Source: Anthoceros angustus (Eukaryota; Streptophyta; Anthocerotopsida; Anthocerotales; Anthocerotaceae). From it: a stretch of 64,000 nucleotides of DNA. Of the stretch, positions 39,646 to 52,423 are shown in pieces. The stretch is taken from positions 930,001 to 994,000 of the forward strand of contig MU008157.1 of NCBI GenBank assembly GCA_010909165.1. The letters are read 5' to 3'. The notes beneath the pieces were generated by a model that was not told the DNA's origin, did no database searches, and saw nothing but the letters and a program-made list of their open reading frames with translations. The stretch's first letter is position 1, and each line of letters starts with the position of its first letter. A program made the translations under genes and the position numbers.

Positions 39646-42408
39646 TGACACTGACACTGATATGTGCAACAACCAGACCATACTACTTTTTCTTCTATTG
39701 CTCCTTCTCTACAAGGTAGGGCTTTCACAAACTACTAATGAGCTTAAATATTTTTTTTGCAAGTTACGGTAGATATGAACATACCTTCAATTGATATGAA
39801 CGTAAAATAAAATAATTTAAAAAATGTATGGACTACTGTCATTGACTTGACAACAACATAGCAAAACACATTTCTCATGCTTCTAATGTATTGCAATAGT
39901 TCCAAATGATCTAAATTGATTTCAGCAGCATGCAAGTCTAACTTTGTATGATTGTAAGACACAATTGGAGGAAACTAAAATAGTCTAGGACATAAAATAT
40001 AACGAGATTGTCAAATTCATGGAATCTCCTAATTGGTGTTGAGGCCTCTACATATCTTTCGAATAAAATTCAAAGATAAATTCAAAATTAAACTCACAAT
40101 GAAATATTACAAAAACTTGTTCGTACACACCTTGAGGCTTGAGGAATTCAATGTAGAAGCAATTGTCGACACTTATCTTTTAAGGAGTCGCATTCATAAT
40201 CAATTGTCGGTACCCACCTTGTAGAATTGGATTCTAGAAATACTACTTGTCGATACTTACCTTACACAACTGAATGGTGTCGTCTCTCCACCGATATTCT
40301 ACATGATGATCGCAGTTGCAACAACTCTTTCATAAAGAAGGTAATCAAAACTTTATGACTAATCAAGTACATTATTATTATATGGAACTTAACAATATGT
40401 ACACTATGTAGTAGAGAAAGTACCTATACTTCTTCCTAAAATCAAAGAAGGAATATAACAATGAAAGATTCAAAAAGTTTTGAGCATATAACACACTGCA
40501 GCTCTAGTGGCCAACAAATAGCAAAGCATTCACAATCCAAGTATAGAAGTTTTTTATTTATAGAAGACATCTGACCCTAATGACTGGGGGTAAAATATAG
40601 TACATATTTTACTGTAGAAGAAAAAACAAACATTTTGATAAATAATATAGGCCTTTTTTTACTAGGTACTCAAAATCTATACTAGCACTTAATACAATTA
40701 TATAAATAATTTATTTTTATAATAATTATATCTTTTTATGATAACATAAATATTTAAATATTTTTAAAATATGATTTAATCTCAATCCATTATCTGATTC
40801 ATGATAAATGAATCCATGTGAAGACATGTGAAAGCGTCATATAAGGAAAATATTCACAAGTATTGTAGAATGCATAAACACTAGGTAATATCACTATATA
40901 AACTTAAAGCAATCAAATCGAGGAATGCCGAACTTGGATGCTCATATCTACGAGTTTGATTGAATACATTGAGTTAAATATGAAATCTCGCTAAAGATAT
41001 ATGTAGGTACCAACACTTTATAACCTTGAAAGAAAGAGTTTGCAACAAGTTCATTACATTGAGTTGCCTTACTTACTAGGAAAATGTTCCAAAATCATAT
41101 AAAATATTTATAGACAATTAGACGAGATGGGTTATCTTTGAATCACTTGTTACACTGAATGGGGTTCAAGACTCCTTGGTTAGTATCTAGTTTGATCTAC
41201 GTGAGAACCCATATATGTTTCCCAACATAGGTAAAGAATGCGTGGAAAAATATGTCAATTCTTTGTAGCATCCCTCATTCTTGCCTTGCCTATGGTCCAA
41301 CCATTACTAAAAATCATTTGAACATAACAGAGATGGAAGTCGTTGTCTCCTGCGTTATTTGACCATGGCATTCTACTTGCTACTCAACAATTTTAAGTTA
41401 GTGGTTCATTTTATAGTAATAGATATATATAAACCATAACGAAAGTTGACACAAAAAAAAATGAAACTTGAAGATATCTTTTTACCTGTATGCACCTCTC
41501 AAGTAATACGGATGTGAATGCTTGCCCAAATTTTGTTGGTAATTGTTATACAATAATTGTCCAAGAAAGATGTGTGATATTCCAACATACTATACTTTAA
41601 TAAGCTGATATTCTCACACACCCAGGTATAAAACCCTAGATTTGTGTGTCAATCACTATCACCTCCACCAGCCCCTGCAATTGGGATAGCCGCACCTCCA
41701 ATAGTGGGCGTACCTCCGCTTTCTCCTGCCATAGCGGATTCCCCTCCTGATGCTTGGCCCCCACCTTTATTCTTCCAAAACATTGCACCCTTAAAACATC
41801 CACTAACTCTCTGTCCTAGATTAAGATTCTTACATTTAGCACTTGTTTTGCCCATACAAAACTTGATTTGCGGGAAGAAAAACCATCCACAACAACATGC
41901 AAATGGAAGTCCGAAAGCACAAGGGAGACACATTCTTATTCAATATATTATAATTCTTCATATCAAAGTTGAAACCAAGAAACCTCATTGTAATAAATCA
42001 AAATGTACATATTGAATAAAATATTTAGATTAAAAATATAATAATACTAAAATTTAATACTAATATACAGATTCCATGTAGGCAATGGAGAAGATGAAAC
42101 TTTCTTCTCCCTTATTGACATAATTCAAGAAGAAAAAGTTAATTATAGAAAAGAAACCCTAAAATCATGTCAATTGGTTATATCGATAAAAAGAAATATT
42201 TTCTTCTTTGAATTACAGCAATATTTTATGAAATTTAAAACATGGCCTTTCAGTTGGATAGGTATTGAGAGAGCTGTATTTCGATAGTGAAGAAGTTGAT
42301 CCATTGTGGATGGCGCTACGCAGGCCAATTAGACTGCCAGCAGAATTGCAAACCATGTTGGGACAGAAGACTCTTTAAACCGCAAACCTGCAATCAAGTT
42401 GAGTAGTC
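39646..42408. other. AT-rich gene-free region
   Basis: No transposon domain recognised. The 94-codon minus-strand frame at 41649-41933 is Cys-rich at one end and Gly-rich at the other but isolated; I could not place it in a family. The last ~150 bases before 42409 are the probable CCDC103 leader. Confidence 0.4.
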
Positions 42409-43856
42409 ATGTACAGGCAGACCAAGGAAGAACTTAAGGTGTTGAGGGAGAGAGCGGATGCTGTAGAGAGGGAAGAACGCAGAAGGCTCATAGATGCTGC
42501 AAAAAAACGTGCTGCAGCTCAGAACGTTGATTATCCTACCTTTGCTGCCATGGTTAGCTTTGGTTGTCTATTCCATTTCTCCGTGCATCATGGTTTACCA
42601 TGGCAGACCTCTTCGTCTGAATCCCCGGAGTGTGAATTTGTTGCCGGATCTTGTAGGTTTCAGTGGCTCATCTGAAGCCTATCCAGAGAAGGAGAGCGGA
42701 TGAGGTGAAGCCAGCACCGGGCAGATGGACACCTCGGGGCTGGTCGTTGGACGAGGCCTTCTGCACAGAGGAGGACAGGATGAGTCAGAGTTTAGCGGAT
42801 GATCCCTTGACTCTGAAAAGATGGCAAGCTTATGAGCGGGAGGCGACCTTGAAGCTTCTGCATACAATGGAGAATGTAGCTGGTGATCCCAAGCCGCAGA
42901 AACACGTGCCTTTGACAAGTGACCAATTCATCAAGGAATGGAGAAAGCTTGCGGGCAATATCAACGACAGGATGCGTCTGTTAAGAAAGATGTCCCCTGA
43001 TGACATCCCGCGCACTTTCAAGGTTGACCTTCCATCCAGGATTCTTACAGAGATATTAGAGGCACTGCGGTGCTGGCAATTGAATGGAATGAGTTGTGCT
43101 CCTGTTGATCCAGAAGCGAGGAAAGGGGATGAATGCCAGGATGTACACAATCCCAGCCTGAACGGCAGTGGGACAACATCCGGCAACATTCAAGCCGCTA
43201 CAGACCTTACAAGCAAACAGCTTCCGCCCGGAAGTCCATGCCCTCCTGATCTAGTAAAGACCTTGGCCAGCATCAAAATGCTCAGTGGCGGTTTGTCCTC
43301 GGAGGAGATGGCAGGTTTGCACATGAGTGGTGAATCAGGAGGAGATCCTAAAGCACTGTCAGCCCTGGCACATCTGCAAGGCCAGAACCCTCGGGGGAAC
43401 AGTAACCTGGAGGCCTCAACAAGGGATGCTGCAGAGGAGACTGCGAGCCAAATAAATTGGGTCACAAATGAGCTAGCCAGCATTGCTGAAGGGCCTCTGC
43501 ACTCTACCTGTGAAGGCAAACACCACATGTTCTTACGCCTGATGAGAAATAGGAAGATGTTGTGGTTGCTGAGAATGCTGAACGCTCTCACAAAATGTGG
43601 GAGATTTGATTTGGCCCTGAAGATGGGAAAAACGGGAAGGGCCACAGCTGCCTCAATTCTGGACCTCCTGGTGGCCGACATCTCCAAGGACAGGGATGAG
43701 GAAGGGAAAGAAAGCGACGAGGCTAGTGGTACAAGAAGCTATTACGAATGTCGGCCCAATTTTGTGACGCCCGTGATACCTTTGCCTACAGACGACGCGG
43801 CCGTGGAACTGGACCTGCAGCAACTGAATCATCTACGGGCCGTTTATCAGCACTAA
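42409..43856 (+). CDS. CCDC103-like dynein-arm assembly factor
   Basis: Two exons, 42409-42552 and 42657-43856 (1344 nt, 447 aa). The junction M-VSVAHLKP restores the family core: an N-terminal coiled coil (EELKVLRERADAVEREERRR), then YPTFAAMVSVAHLKPIQRR as in the animal (F..IV.ASHLKPL) block. Later come QFIKEWRKLAGNINDRMRLL ... DLPSRILTEILEAL and, near the C-terminus, MLWLLRMLNALTKCGRFDLA, matching the CCDC103 helical (RPAP3_C-like) half. Animal CCDC103 is ~242 aa; this one has a ~150-aa low-complexity insert. CCDC103 helps anchor or stabilise axonemal dynein arms, so the gene implies flagellated sperm. Confidence 0.8.
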
Positions 43857-45594
43857 TCTTACTACCGGTACCTACTTTGGACGTACCCACATACTCTCAA
43901 AGGACGATATGCTGTGAGCTGAATAAAATACTTTAGGTCGGGGGTGGGTTTTGTGGCTACTTGATTTATTATCATCATGTCTGGTCATGTGATGTGACAC
44001 AGTCCATTTTCAATGTGAGACCCTTTCAAAGCCTGGAGGTGTCCGAGAGGTTCGTCTCGGGAAGTGAACAGGCGAATCATGGGCACTACGCAGTGCTCTG
44101 CATAGGGCCAAGCACATATTCGACAACGATTGATAGATAATCTCAAAACTTTGGCGGCGACATTTCGGTGTGCTCATTTTCCTTTCAATCGGGTCCGAGG
44201 AATCCAAGCCTCACCAGGTGTTACAACTAAGTGAACCATAGACTTGAGGCATCAAACCTGCCGCACCTGCGAAGGGTGAAATGGCCGTCAACCGCGCACT
44301 TCCCTCAGGCGTGCATGCGGAAGGGACTTCTCAATCTGTGGCGGGTGCAGCAGTGTTCGAAGCAGACTCAAGATTGAACACACAACAGGTAGAGCCCAAA
44401 TGAAAGGCGACCTTCAAAATGGTGGACCTGTGGAAACTCGGCCTCTAGACCCAACCATCTAGTAGGCCGACCACACAGACATACCACATGCACTCACAAA
44501 GCGGATCTAAACATCCCAGACGAGACCTAACTGATATTGTTTGATCCTGGTCAACTTCCACAGAATAGTGCTTCACAACATGCACTATAATTAGCTGCTG
44601 CAAACCCATCATGAGATTTACCCAAATTCCATCAGAACTTCAGGTCAGGCAAGTAACCATAGGCAAGCCCTGACAAGCCGTGGGCTTCCCAACTTGTGAC
44701 AGAAGAAATCTTCAAAAGTGAGGAGATTATTACCAGCAGTTGTGAGACCAGCCTCAGAGGGAGGGAAAATCACCATTTTTAGGATATGCCAGAGTGAACA
44801 GGCAAAAGAGTTTTGAGTTCTTAAACAATGAACCAATGAGGGCACGGAGCATCAGTGATACCAGATTTCTTGTCAACAGGACCTACCTGAAATTCAGAGA
44901 TCAAGTGTGAAACATCCTCTGCCATCAGCCCTCATCACTATGCAAGTTCCGGAGTCATGGACGACAAGCAGATCAGACAAACAGCAGACTCCTAATGCGG
45001 GCCGTGACACCCACCAGCGTAAACAGTATCAAGAAAGCCGAGATGCAGTGTCTACGACGGTCAGTGAATCAGATTAGCAGAGACATGAAAATGTTGTGAC
45101 CAGAAACTTTCCCAACCTCAGGAAATGCTTGTTCGACTAACCCAATAAGTCGTTTGTAAACTTACTTTCCAACATTACGGACATACCTTGGAGCTTCCAC
45201 CACAGCAGAATCCAGCAACAGTACATAGTGGAATACAGACTACTGCCCGAGATGCAGACCTAGTGCGTGATACCCACCATAGCTTCCACAAACAATCTAA
45301 GATAGCTTGATTGCAGAAGACAATGTGAGGGACAATCTTATATACTCACTCTCTACTACCTGTCACCTCCCAGAAGATCCAGGCCCAAGAGTCTCCCTGT
45401 GACTTACTCTTGAACCAGGTTGATGGAAACCCGATCCTTAATTAGCATGTACCGTTGTCCTCGTCAGATATGCATGGGCTCTGGAGCGATCCAGAAGGGA
45501 GAAGCCCCTGCAAAATCAAACCCTACTGACAACATGCTAGGTGCAGAAGCGAGAAACTACAGGGCCTGATTGCTTACAGCTGTTCAAACCTCTC
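43857..45594 (-). other. U1-C 3' flank/UTR region, source of the duplicated block
   Basis: 44235-45150 is the partner of 23816-24610. About 80 percent similarity by eye is spread evenly, including GCATCAAACCTGC-GCACCTG, CTCCTAATGCGGG and GTGTCTACGACGGTC. It follows the U1-C stop codon and may be 3' UTR or adjacent spacer. No coding signal. Confidence 0.55.
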
Positions 45595-47444
45595 TCAGGT
45601 TCTGAATGAACCAGGAGCTCCAGGAGGAGAGGGGCCATAGGAATTGCTTGCAGTTTGTGCTGGTCGTGGCAAGGCCCCAGGAGGCTGACTGTAGTTATAG
45701 CTGTTCTGCACTGGAACGCCTGCAGGTGGACCCCTTGGTTGTTGAGGGGAGTTGTAATTGCCGCTTTGTCCGGAAGGTAGTGCTGAAGGCGGACCAGCTG
45801 GAGGTCCACCTGGAGGAGGTCCTCCAGGAGGCCCTGCTGCACCCTGGCGCTGCTGGCCATACCCACCAGAGGATGCAGGCGGGCCATAGTTATAGCCATA
45901 ACCAGTTGCTGCAGGGGGCCCAGGAGGTCTTTGTTGGGGCGGAGGCTGCGGCTGCGGCGGCTGCTGCTGCTGCTGCTGCTGCTGCTGTGGCGGCGGCTGC
46001 GGTTGGGGCATCTGCTGGTACGCACCAGGAGGGCCTGCAGCGGGGCCTCCAGGGGGGCCTGCAGGTTGGCCAGCAAGAAGGCCATTAACAGATGAAGGCG
46101 TAGAAGCAAGTGACCTTACCCCTGGAGCACCTGGCGGGGATAAAGTTGGTGGCCTCCCAATACCATTCACCTGTGCCATGCCACCACTCGTCGGTAGAGC
46201 AGCAACCGGTGGTCTGAATGTAGGTGGCGGCCCATACCCTCCTACAAAGCGCACATACAAATGGACGACACACCCGTCAGTCATGCAACAATAACTGATT
46301 CCCACCGTACCTGATGAGTGACACTAGAGACAACACTACTTGGAAGGCCAGTACACAGCTCAGCACTCCCCCGTGAGTTAATATTCACATGTTCACCTGG
46401 ATTTCCTGTTGGAGGAGGCAAAACTGGAGGTCGGATAGTAGGCAGAAGAGGTGGCTGAGATGAACCTGGGGGGCCGCCTGGCACCGGTAGACTCGGGGGC
46501 GGTAAAACCGGCACAGAATGCTTGTAGCCTAGTGCGTAATGCTGGTGAATTGCAGCACCTACTTGTTGATGGAACACAGCAGCTGTCTGGCCCAAGTGTT
46601 CCTTCACTTTCTGGTCAATCAGACTTTGCGTCTGCTGCTCTTCAAACTGCTGGTAATAGGCCCTGACATTCGCCTGCATTGATGGAAGATGCGCCACAAG
46701 ACACACGGGTTGCAGCAGACAAATCAGCAACAGGTACACAGTCAATGGCGGTCAGCGGCCTTCATGCAAACAAGTGCCATATGCTGGACCAGTACCTTAT
46801 GCTTATACCCTGCATTATGCTGCTTCCTGACAGACGGCTGCCACAACACACAACAAGAACCACTGTCAATACCGTAAGACAAACAAGCAAGAAGCAAGAC
46901 CAAACAAGGTCAGGCTCTCACCGAGTCATGCGTCAAATAGGTGTCGCAGTAGTCACAGTAATATCTGCACATACCGAGAAAACGAAAGATGAAGAAAAAT
47001 CACCCCAATTCCATGCAACTTACAATCCCTGAACATCCCACAAAATTGCCACCAGACTCAGAAACGCAAACCCCATCTTCAGATTCCGAGCTGCACTCCG
47101 ACCGGCATTCCAACCCTTCGTCGGACAGACCAGCCAACAAAGACACCAGATCCGAAATCATCCATCCACCCATTCCCGCCACTTCCCCCCAAACCCAAAC
47201 CCTAAAACCTCCACCAAGGCCCGCTCCCGGCTCGGCTGCACCACAAAGACGGGACCCAGGCAGCCGTTGTGGAGTGGAAGAAGCAGGCGGACACGCAACA
47301 TCCACGCCCCCGCACTGACACCACACACAAGGGGCACGTCGGCAGGCTTGATTCCGGCATTGCTTCCAAGACCCCCAAAATCCCCAAACACCCCGCAAAC
47401 CTGTCACACTCCGTGTGCTGAGCACTGCAGACATACCTAGGCAT
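45595..47444 (-). CDS. U1C: U1 small nuclear ribonucleoprotein C (U1-C)
   Basis: Five exons: 47437-47444 (8 nt: ATGCCTAG), 46922-46964, 46796-46837, 46397-46673, 45595-46241, total 1017 nt, 338 aa. U1-C is the zinc-finger subunit that stabilises U1 snRNA pairing at the 5' splice site. The spliced N-terminus reads [20 protein letters not shown], giving the C2H2-type zinc finger, followed by RKQHNAGYKHKANVRAYYQQ, FEEQQTQSL and KEHLGQ. The rest is a Pro/Gly/Gln-rich tail with a poly-Gln run (CTG repeat at 45960-45990), typical of plant U1-C though longer than in animals. The 8-nt first coding exon and the zinc finger are supported by exact family match. A second, decayed copy lies at 23.8-25.3 kb. 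Confidence 0.95.
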
Positions 47445-48100
47445 GGTGCGCGACAAGGGCGGCCCAGCAGTGAGATTCAGGTGGCAGGACCGCAGCTGGA
47501 CGCAAATCTCCTCTAGGCGCCGTGTCGCTGCTACGGGAGGCGGGAGCAAGGCGCGAGAGGCGTGGCCCTAACCGGACCTTAACCCACCCGCGGTTAGCTC
47601 ACCCGCTCGGTCCCACTCTGCAGGATGGGATGTCATAACGGTCGCTGGAATCCAGTCCCACGAAAGTTAAAAAGAGCTGGAATTTTAGCCATGCACATGG
47701 CACGATCTCGCTACTGTTGCTCCTCTCCCTTACTTGCTTGCCCGCCCATTTTCTACCACGTCAAAGCACAATTTCAACCAACTCCTCCTCACACTTTGCC
47801 TTATATAGACCAGCTGCCTCCTTTGTTGCTCTTCGATCTACACCGCCTCCAAACTCCAGCTTGTAGACAGCTATGCCACACAAAGTTTGCTTTTGGAGTC
47901 AAGAAGAGGCATTTTACACTAGCTGTTCTCTTCTATTTAAATTCAGCTCACTTGCAAGAAAGCCCTTCCAACATGGTACAAACTTATCTCCAACCTATCT
48001 TGTAGTGGAGATACTAATGGAATACTACTACCCATGAATATCACCCTAATCCATCCTCAGCGATGATAAAAAGCTGAGATAGTTTCGCAAACACTATTGG
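47445..48100. other. Upstream region of U1-C and spacer
   Basis: Upstream of the divergent U1-C gene. No further gene was recognised; the plus-strand frame at 47625-48005 has no domain. Confidence 0.4.
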
Positions 48101-48245
48101 GATGAGAAACTAATCCCCCGAGTTATGAAAGCCATGGTCAGGCTCTATAGGATGAAAAACTAATCTCTCTGGTTCTAAAGGCCTCATTGGGCTCTACCGG
48201 ATGAGAAACTAATCCCTCCACTGCTAAATCCCTCTGAGGGATGGC
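48101..48245 (+). repeat. Three tandem copies of a ~50-bp unit
   Basis: GGATGAGAAACTAATCCC / GGATGAAAAACTAATCTC / GGATGAGAAACTAATCCC at about 48100, 48149 and 48199, with similar GGCTCTA-(C) spacers. Confidence 0.85.
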
Positions 48246-49103
48246 TCGTAGAGGTCTTTATTGGGCTGGGTTGTGGAGCTGACAATGTAAGGAGGTCTGA
48301 AAAGGTCTCATTCGGGAAACCCTACCAACTCCATGGAACGTATGTATTTTTGGCTGTCATAAGACCGCTTGTAACCACTGACCTCATAGGCTGATGTATT
48401 AAAAAAGAAAAAAAAAACATACGCGGCAGTAAACTAGCTACCAAGTTCAATTTTAAGGATCAGAGATGATAGATGAGATGCGAGCAAGACTTGGGTGAAT
48501 ATGGAACACGCATCCTCTATATTATAGAAGAAAAACGCTCAGAGTGCGGGAGTTGCGGGAGCGTCGATAAATATCTAAAGAAGGAATGTTGTGTGGGCTG
48601 CATGTCTGTTTGACGGGAAGACGGGGGGAGGGGCGAGGCCCTAACCGTGGTTAGGGTGGGACCCAGCGGGCGGGAGGCAGGACAGGGAGCGAGGGAGGGG
48701 CAGGGCGGGAGCAGGCAAAACGCGCGAGCGAGGGAAGGAGACACAGAGAAAGAGAGCAAGAGCAGGCACAAAGTTGCCTCTTCTTCGCCCACACTCCCGG
48801 CACGCACCATCTCCACCCGCCAGCCACAGGCGGCACGCCACAGCTGTCTCCGCCACCGCTGCACGGGAGGGGCCGGGAAGCGTGGAGCAGGAGGGAAGGT
48901 GATGCAAGGGGGAAAGGGAAGGAAGGAGGCAGGGCAAGGGAAGGAGGAGGAGGAGGAGGAGCAGAAGGAGGAGGAGGAGGAGGAGGAGGAGGAGGAGGAG
49001 GACACAGCAGCAGTGGCAGCAGGTAGCGACAAACGGAGAGGCCCATGCGGGGGCCTGCAAGCTCTGGAATGCCGGAGTCTCCGTGTCGTCAGGGACCGCA
49101 GCT
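48246..49103 (+). promoter_or_regulatory. Promoter/5' leader of the BTR1-like gene with a GGA tract
   Basis: Contains a purine run of GGA/GAG repeats at about 48944-49002 and GAGGG/CGAGG repeats at 48670-48750, upstream of the ATG at 49104. Open frames on both strands here are repeat artefacts. Confidence 0.45.
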
Positions 49104-51487
49104 ATGGAGTCGCAGTCGCCTCCAGATTCCCACGCCAACACGCCAAAGCGCCCTGCCAACGTCCCGCCTGCCGCAGGTGATGCTGGATCTGCCCGATTGC
49201 CTCGCTTCCTGCCTAGATCCATTTTTTCGTGCTGCGAATCCGGCTGGATCTTGGCTGTCCGCTTGTTTTTTGGTGACTGCGGCGTGCCTGCGTGCTGTGT
49301 TGCCGCAATCCGTGGATTGGAATGCTTCTGCAATTTTCCTCCCGTTGCCGCTCGCGTCTGTCTGTGTCATTCGCGTTTAGGTTGTAGCGGAATGCTGGAT
49401 ATTCGCGGCTAGGTTGTGCCGGGATGCTGGATGTTGTTTAGCGGGCCCGGGCTTGGAGCAGGACCTAGTTCGATCTGTTGTAATTGTACGCGGCCGGAGC
49501 GGATCGTGCGCCTCTTGTGGAGGGGCGAATTTGTGCCTCGACTTGTTGGATGCGTTGTAGGATGTTTGGTGTGCAGATGGTTCATGTACGGGCTTTCCAA
49601 TTTTGTTGCTGTAATTCTGTCCTGCGGGGGAATCGTTCCGCTGGCTTCCGAATTTGCCCGCGTGGGCTGGACTCTCGTTTTTTGCCCTTCTCCTGACTTT
49701 CTTCGCTCTGTGTCGCAGAGAATGTGAGCAACGCTCAATCTAGTGTACGGTTTCTTATATCCAACGCAGCAGCCGGATCGGTTATAGGAAAAGGTGGCGC
49801 CACTATTAGCGAGTTCCAAGCACAGTCAGGATCCAGAATTCAACTCTCCCGTAATCATGAGTATTTCCCAGGGACTACCGATCGCATTATTCTACTCAGC
49901 GGAACTATTAATGAAGTCTTGACGGCTCTTCATCTCATTCTCACCAAGATCCTCAATGAGGTACGTTCAGCTTTCAAGCATCTTGGTGTCCGCCGAGGTG
50001 ATCAGTTTGTGCAAGTACCTGCTGGATCACCTACCGTCACAGCGCCAAATTCACTTGCATTTGATCAGGTGAACGTGGCTGAGGATGAGCATGAGGCTGA
50101 GCAGAAGCCGAATCAAGTCAGGCTTGTGGTGCCGAACAATGTTTGTGGAGCTATTATTGGCAAGGGTGGTGCCACGATCAAGTACGGTGGCGTAAGCCCA
50201 GCCCTTGCCCATCTTTGCCGGATGATAGTGACATACATCCCTGGCGTGTTAAGCAAGTCCGATGGTATTCGTGTCGTGGTTAGTAACCATGGCTGACGTT
50301 GTTTCCCAGATCAATGGTGGAGGATTCTCGAGCCAACATAAAGCTCTCATCTCAGGATCAGGCCTTGACTGGAATTAGCGACAGAGTGGTGACAATCACT
50401 GGGACTCTGGATCAACAACTTAGAGCAGTTGCACTTATCATAACAAAGCTTTCAGAGGACCCTAACTATGCCCAGTACGCAAATGCTCCAATCTCCTATC
50501 CCGGTACAGCTACACTTATCTGGTTTGGAGCTTCACCATGTTTAAAGTGTGAGCTTGTTAAGCGCCTCACCAGGTGACGAGTGTGTTTTGCTGTAGGGAC
50601 TGGCGTACTGAGTCTACAGAACATTCGAACCCGCTTTGCAGCTACCTCACTCAATGCTGGGTATCCTATGTCCATCTCTCCACCGCCTTACCAATTGACT
50701 CCTACTTTTGGAAGCCGGGCAAAGGTAAACCTCTTCACATGCTTGTAAGGTTTACAGCTTGCCTCACCAGACCACCCTGATTTGGACTGGAAAGTGCGGA
50801 TAGCAGTGACAGTGATTTCCTTGTGGTTGTTTACAGGGTTTGATGTCGCCGTTGTCAGCTAGATCGCCTGTACAAATTACTTTACCTGTTGTACAAGAGG
50901 GTCCTTTGACCACGTCCTTAACCGTGGCTGTGCCTGATGAAAGAATTGGGGCAATAGTAGGTCGTGCTGGGAAAACCATCACAGAAATCCAGCAGGCAAG
51001 TTCAATATTGCTTCTTGTTGATCATCCCTTTGCAGGTTTGCTGTGGACACTAGTCTTGTTCGTTATCACAACCTGGCACATGAATACCATTATATTGTCA
51101 TTGCCTTCCTCCATGTGACAGGCAAGTGGAGTGAGGATCAAAATATCAGACCGTGGAGACTTTCTTGCTGGGACCAAAGACAGGTTAGTTCATGACCTCA
51201 TGTCGGATTTGTTCTGGCTCAGGACTAACGGATCATGATCCACTCCGAGGACAGTGTTCTGGAGCTTAATAGAGCGTTGTATTTTGCTGCAGGAAAGTCA
51301 CAATCTCGGGGACTGCAGAAGGTGTGCGGCTGGCACAGCACCTTTTAACCCAGAAGGTCCAGCAAAGTATGGTATCTGATTTTGAAAGGTGAGAAGCCAT
51401 GCTCAGTATGCTATGTTGGTGGTAGTGAAAGCAAGTTCGTGCAACAAATTCACCTATGTGACACATAGTGAGATAGCCAGGATGTGA
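49104..51487 (+). CDS. BTR1-like triple-KH RNA-binding protein
   Basis: Nine exons: 49104-49176, 49719-49960, 50069-50181, 50310-50503, 50597-50724, 50837-50995, 51122-51183, 51293-51388, 51469-51487, total 1086 nt, 361 aa. Three KH domains: [20 protein letters not shown] with [34 protein letters not shown] with [12 protein letters not shown]; and [19 protein letters not shown] with [15 protein letters not shown]. The GxxG loops are intact (GKGG, GKGG, GRAG). The order and length match Arabidopsis BTR1 (NOVA/PCBP class), a single-stranded RNA-binding protein. Intron 2 (108 nt) is a multiple of three without stops. Intron 6 uses a GC donor (CAG-GCAAGT). The last 19-nt exon is a weaker call. 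Confidence 0.93.
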
Positions 51488-52423
51488 AGGTGACAGCCTA
51501 CGAAGAACGGGAGAATCTGAAAGTTGCTGATTGGTGGTATGCAGACAGCAAATTCTAGTTTTCTTTATGAATTATCTCGTGAAATTAATAGGCATTTTGT
51601 CCATATGACGTTGAAAGCCATGCTGAGTTAATACTTTTTTTGGAGTTCTTAATGGACATGTGGGTCTGTCGGTTAAAATACTTTTTGCAGTCAGTAGTTT
51701 TTCATGGCCAGATTTGAACTTTCTGCTGTACTGATCGATGACCTGTTGTTGCAGTGGGAGAATGTCTCCAACTCCAGCTTATCTGTAGCTTGCAGTCCAT
51801 CTTCCGTGCTCTGTTGCGTGAAGGTGCGTGGAACAGTCCAGGCTGGGCGTGATTCACAGGGTGGTACCGGGCTTCAGATGGTCGGAGTCAAAATTTTGGC
51901 TGTGCGCCGTGGTCTTATCTTCACATCTTCTCTCCAGCATCTAGGAATTGTTTTTATGATTCGTGACCATTTCAAACTTTGAAGTGAGACTGACATTCTA
52001 AAATATAAAACGGACCTCGCTGTCGCAAGTGTACTTTTGGACAGTGGAGGGTGGCAGGGAGTTTGTTTCAGATTGATCTTGAAAATTAGAGGATAGTGGA
52101 AAGCACTGAACTCAGGCATCTAGCTAGGTAGTTATTCTGGGCGTTACATTATGCGGAATGCTTTGATGTCCTACCAACACTTAGAGGGAAAATGATGGAC
52201 AGTTATCAAGGCCTTTGACCTCTGGCTTTCAACAGTGGCAACTATGAATGTGTCAGGCTGCCGACAAAGCTGCTTGAAGTTGTCCATTGACCCCTTTTAC
52301 AGCGGAATGTGACCCATGCACAAGCTCAAAACAGGACATCATATTCCGATCCGATTTCAAACGAGAAAAACTTCGACGGGAAGCTTAGTTTACAAGATTG
52401 ACAGACGAGGAAACGGCAACCTT
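51488..52423. other. Convergent 3' spacer
   Basis: Holds the 3' UTRs of the BTR1-like gene and the gene at 52424-55860. No gene recognised. A plus-strand frame at 51704-51982 looks random. Confidence 0.45.

Noticed and set aside
41649-41933. Cys- and Gly-rich 94-codon minus-strand frame
   Set aside because: Isolated in AT-rich repeat DNA; no confident motif, so not called a gene.
48517-49380. Leu/Ser-rich minus-strand frames upstream of the BTR1-like gene
   Set aside because: Antisense of a GGA repeat tract in the leader.
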